From Chamaelirium japonicum (lineage: Eukaryota; Streptophyta; Magnoliopsida; Liliales; Melanthiaceae), in assembly GCA_947650365.1 (NCBI GenBank), contig OX393549.1, positions 96,702,014 through 96,766,013 on the forward strand: a stretch of 64,000 nt of DNA, read 5' to 3'. Under the pieces are notes generated by a model that saw only the letters and a list, made by a program, of their open reading frames with translations, did no database searches and had not been told where the DNA came from. A program made the position numbers and the translations under genes. Position 1 is the stretch's first letter. Each line of letters opens with the position of its first letter. This document shows, one piece after another, positions 61,068 through 64,000 of the stretch.

Positions 61068-62461
61068 GTGATGGTTCACTATGATTTCAGCGCTGGAGCT
61101 TATATAATTCTTTGCTTAAAATTTAGATACTTGATCCAGGCAAACTTGGTGGTTTTTGGGCAAGGCTAATGATTATGCTGCATTTATAAGAAAAAAAAAA
61201 GTCTTCTTTGAATCCTGACTACTCCAGCAGAAAGAGCCCTTCAGAAACACTTCACTTGAAGAAATTTCACGCAAACTCTGTTGTTGGCTAACCAACATTG
61301 GACTATCAATCTTCAATATTGTTCCATCTAAAATGTTAGGGCATTTGGATCTGTTTCTCTTTGGAAGTGGCATATACAAAATAATTTTTGTGTTGGTCTT
61401 CTACTCAAGTTGGCTTGTTCTAATTGATTTGGCCCTCAGTTGGCCAAGCAAAATTTATGTTCCTGATGAACCCTCACTTCTTCTTTTTTTCTTCTCATTG
61501 TACGTCACAATTTTGAGCAATATGCACTTCACGGATTTGGTTCCTGATTCTTAACTGCATACTTCGGTTCCTGAGTGCAAGCTGTACTTTATAGCAATTA
61601 GTTCTGGAAGTAGTGTCGTCTTTACTTGAACTGGAGACAGAAAGTGTGCTGAGTGGTGCTGTGTTCTTTCTACTGCTTGACTATGTTGAGTTGTTAATGT
61701 GTCTAGTATTAGCAGGTCATTTGGTTATATTTTGTAATATTTACTTGTGCCTTTTGGATCATCACTATCCAGCCTAAATCAATAGTGTCATCTAAACTTA
61801 AACAAATGGATTTTTGATTACTCTTGTTTTAAGATTGTGAAGGTTGGTTCAATGATCTTCAGATGGACTTATGGCTCGTCTCATTTTGAGCTAAAATCGG
61901 TATGCATTTCAGGTTGGACGAAAGTCTATGATGTCCGTATAGCATCAGGCGAACCATTTTGTACTTGACATATGAAGTTGATTGTAGATGATAATCTCTT
62001 TTTATGAAAGAATGCACCATTTCTAGACTGCCTATCATAGATGGCTTCACCTCCCTTGCATGAATTTTGTTGGTATGCAACATAATAAGCATGCCAAAAG
62101 TGTTTCTTTCATTTTTCTCTCTGCAATCGTAGTCGATGTTTGTAGTTTGTTGGCTAGTGAATCTGGATTTCGTGCTGTGTTTCAATGGGAGCTCTTGTTT
62201 CTCCTTGAATTTTACTGTTGGATGGAGTTTTTCGGGAGGATGATTTTTTTTTGTCGGGGGGTTTGTGGGTTTTGAGATTAGGAACTCGTAGAGTTTGGAT
62301 CGCATCTTGCATGTCGGATGTGCTCTTGTATTGGGGATCTTATTGGTTCTGGAGAAGTGTTGATATGTTATTCTGGTTCTCGTTTGAGGACTGAAAAATA
62401 TTCTGATATGGGTTTTATAGATGCTGATAGCATTGAATTCATTTGTTGTAAGTGGACATGC

Positions 62462-62512
62462 TTGGATCTTTACTTAAACAATTTCACTGGTGGAATACCT
62501 GCTTGCTGGGGA
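62462..62512 (+). pseudogene. SERK leucine-rich-repeat fragment, out of order
   Basis: It reads LDLYLNNFTGGIPACWG, matching the SERK repeat LDLYLNNF(T/S)GPIP that normally precedes the exons at 60613. Here it lies 1.4 kb downstream of them, so the captured gene has been rearranged. 61068-62460 between them has no other supported exon. Confidence 0.7.
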
Positions 62513-62581
62513 ATCTATCAAAACTGCGCTTCCTGTATGAAAACTGATCCTGTTGATTGTCTAACAGGTTGAAAGGGAGAA

Positions 62582-64000
62582 ATGATTCGTGGCAGGGGTC
62601 ATCGGTGTTTGTCGAATCCCCCGATTGGGACTCGCCGATTACAGGATCCCTCGACGCAGGATCATCCTATACAGAATCCTGTCGTGGATCCAAGTATTGA
62701 GGATGCAGAGACACAGGAGCCCGATGTTCCATCCCACGCATCAGGTCCAATATCCTCTAGAGGTAAAATAATTAAAAATGATGTTAAGATTTCTTGTTTT
62801 TATATCCTTTTTGTTTAAAACTATTAAAGATGATCTTACTTTAATTCTACTATTGTTTCAATGCAGAATCATGTTCTAAACGGAAGAGGGGCATCGCAAA
62901 GGGTATCCCTCGACCAAGCAGAGAAGAAGATAGATATCCAGTTAGTATTTCTGAAGTTGGGCCTGTGGGTCCGAATAAAGACAAGTTCCTCACAAAGATC
63001 GGCGTGTGGGTCAAGGACCAATCTAATTTTCCTTTTTGGCAAAAGGATTTCAATAACTTCTCCCAATCAAAATGGGAAAATATGGCGAGACTTGCTATGG
63101 TAATAACTTTTTCACAATCAAAATTCATTATTGTATCTTTATTATATATTGTTTCATATTACTAATTATTGCATCTTTTTTACTTCTAGGAATATTTTAA
63201 CATTCAATACTCAGGGGTTCTTGCTGACTTCTTACGAGATAAGAGTAGAAAAACTTGGAATGATGCAAGATCGAAGCTATATCGGGAAAACTACCAGCCC
63301 TATCCGCATTGTGAAGCGATCCAGCATGTCCCTCGTGGTATGGAGTCTATGGACAGTGTGACTTGGACTAGAATATGTGAGGAGATATTCTCGCAACCAT
63401 GGTGGAAGGTATATTATTACTAGAGTTCTACATTACTGTAGTTTTTAGAATTATTGAGCTTAGTAATAAGTTATGCATAATATTTTACAGGGTACAAGTG
63501 ATAGAAATATAAGAAATCGCACAAATCAGCGTGTCATACATGTCTCTGGGCGAACAAGCTTTGCACAGAGGAAAGAAGATCTGGTATACATTATTTTTTT
63601 AATTTTGATATGCAAAGTATTATGCAAAATTAAAAATGGTTAAGATAATAGTCAAACAACTTTCCGTTATATGCAGCGTACGAAATTAGGACGGGAACCG
63701 AATCGCAATGAGATGTGGAAACAATGTCATATAAAGGCTGACGGGACCGCTGCGAATCCACACACCCAAGAGGTTACGGTAAGTGTTTCAACTTTAGTTA
63801 TCGATTACTTGAATATAATTTTCCATGTGTCTTTAAATGCACTCATTGATTTATTTTGCCTCTTCAACATTGCAGAGTCGGATGGATGCGATGATAGAGC
63901 AGTCCATGGAGACCTCTGGGACTGTGGACGAGAATGCGATATTCCGGGAGGTCCTTGGTCCAGAGAGTCGTGGACGTGTACGTGGCGAGGGGAGGGGAAT
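62582..64000 (+). CDS. CACTA TNP1-like protein (Ptta/En/Spm), partial at window end
   Basis: Six exons are open and in phase: 62582-62762, 62867-63099, 63190-63408, 63491-63583, 63677-63778, and 63876 to beyond 64000. The core has VGPNKDKFLTKIGVWVKDQS, FPFWQKDFNNFSQSKWENMA and NRNEMWKQCHIKADGTAANP, which mark the plant Ptta/En/Spm transposase family (Transposase_24). By analogy with TnpA it would bind the subterminal repeats and help the main transposase. A basic SKRKRG block may be a nuclear signal. The start ATG is chosen because it opens the first in-frame exon and no upstream exon is evident. Confidence 0.82.

Larger units (their letters stand above)
51183..64000 (+). mobile_element. CACTA (En/Spm) transposon, left end and body
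   Basis: The left terminus CACTACAACAGTAACAATTA follows the trinucleotide ACT. A GC-rich subterminal zone comes next, then TNP2-type transposase, then a TNP1-like (Ptta/En/Spm) gene that runs off the window. The right terminus is not in view, so the target duplication cannot be tested. The interior also holds SERK exons, a second CACTA-type terminus (60127) and hairpins. Both element genes read open across all visible exons, so it may be autonomous. It starts two bases from the NAC remnant. Confidence 0.85.

Overview
The window is nuclear DNA of a flowering plant. The evidence is introns with GT-AG borders, a eukaryotic-type acetyl-CoA carboxylase gene, and plant-only families (NAC, SERK, plastidic glucose transporter 2). 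The LTR types (TGTTGGGATTGTATGCC... and TGTTGGAATTAAATCC...) and the gene sequences suggest a monocot, possibly not a grass, but I cannot fix the species. Almost everything outside two host loci is transposable-element DNA.

Layout. (1) 1-7600: nine coding exons of a homomeric acetyl-CoA carboxylase (ACC) cover only the biotin-carboxylase region. They are followed, in tandem, by the leader and first intron of a second ACC copy; bases 1-662 and 6936-7600 are about 97% identical. (2) 7601-15373: a broken Ty3/Gypsy fossil of the Tat type on the minus strand, abutting the end of the duplicated ACC intron. (3) 15374-19584: an F-box-associated-domain remnant and GC-rich unassigned DNA interrupted by a solo LTR. 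(4) 19585-26363: a 6.8 kb PIF/Harbinger DNA transposon with TTA target duplications. It carries a dead transposase, a Myb-like ORF1 and, on the same strand, exon pieces of RNA polymerase II subunit RPB4, plastidic glucose transporter 2 and one unidentified gene. (5) 26463-26921: a hAT-type MITE. (6) 27745-43346: an L1-type LINE on the minus strand, split in ORF1 by a Ty1/Copia fossil (32309-42305), which is itself split by a small gag-only LTR element (34862-37679). (7) 43347-48840: LTR-like segments and two related foldback elements side by side. (8) 49381-51181: a decayed NAC-domain gene whose C-terminal part is built of tandem repeats. (9) 51183-64000: the left end of a CACTA (En/Spm) transposon with GC-rich subterminal repeats. 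Its five-exon TNP2 transposase reads open for 1,091 codons and a second, TNP1-like gene stays open to the window end. Between the two genes lie SERK receptor-kinase exons.

How it fits together. The notable theme is gene capture by DNA transposons. Two unrelated superfamilies (PIF/Harbinger and CACTA) each hold spliced-type fragments of ordinary plant genes, in the same orientation as their own transposase genes. The CACTA element is the only one that looks potentially competent; the Harbinger, LINE, Gypsy and Copia copies are decayed. The nesting order and hand-counted LTR differences give a relative history: LINE first, then Copia (about 6% LTR divergence), then the gag-only element (about 0.8%). 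All calls are from reading the sequence; no database search was possible.
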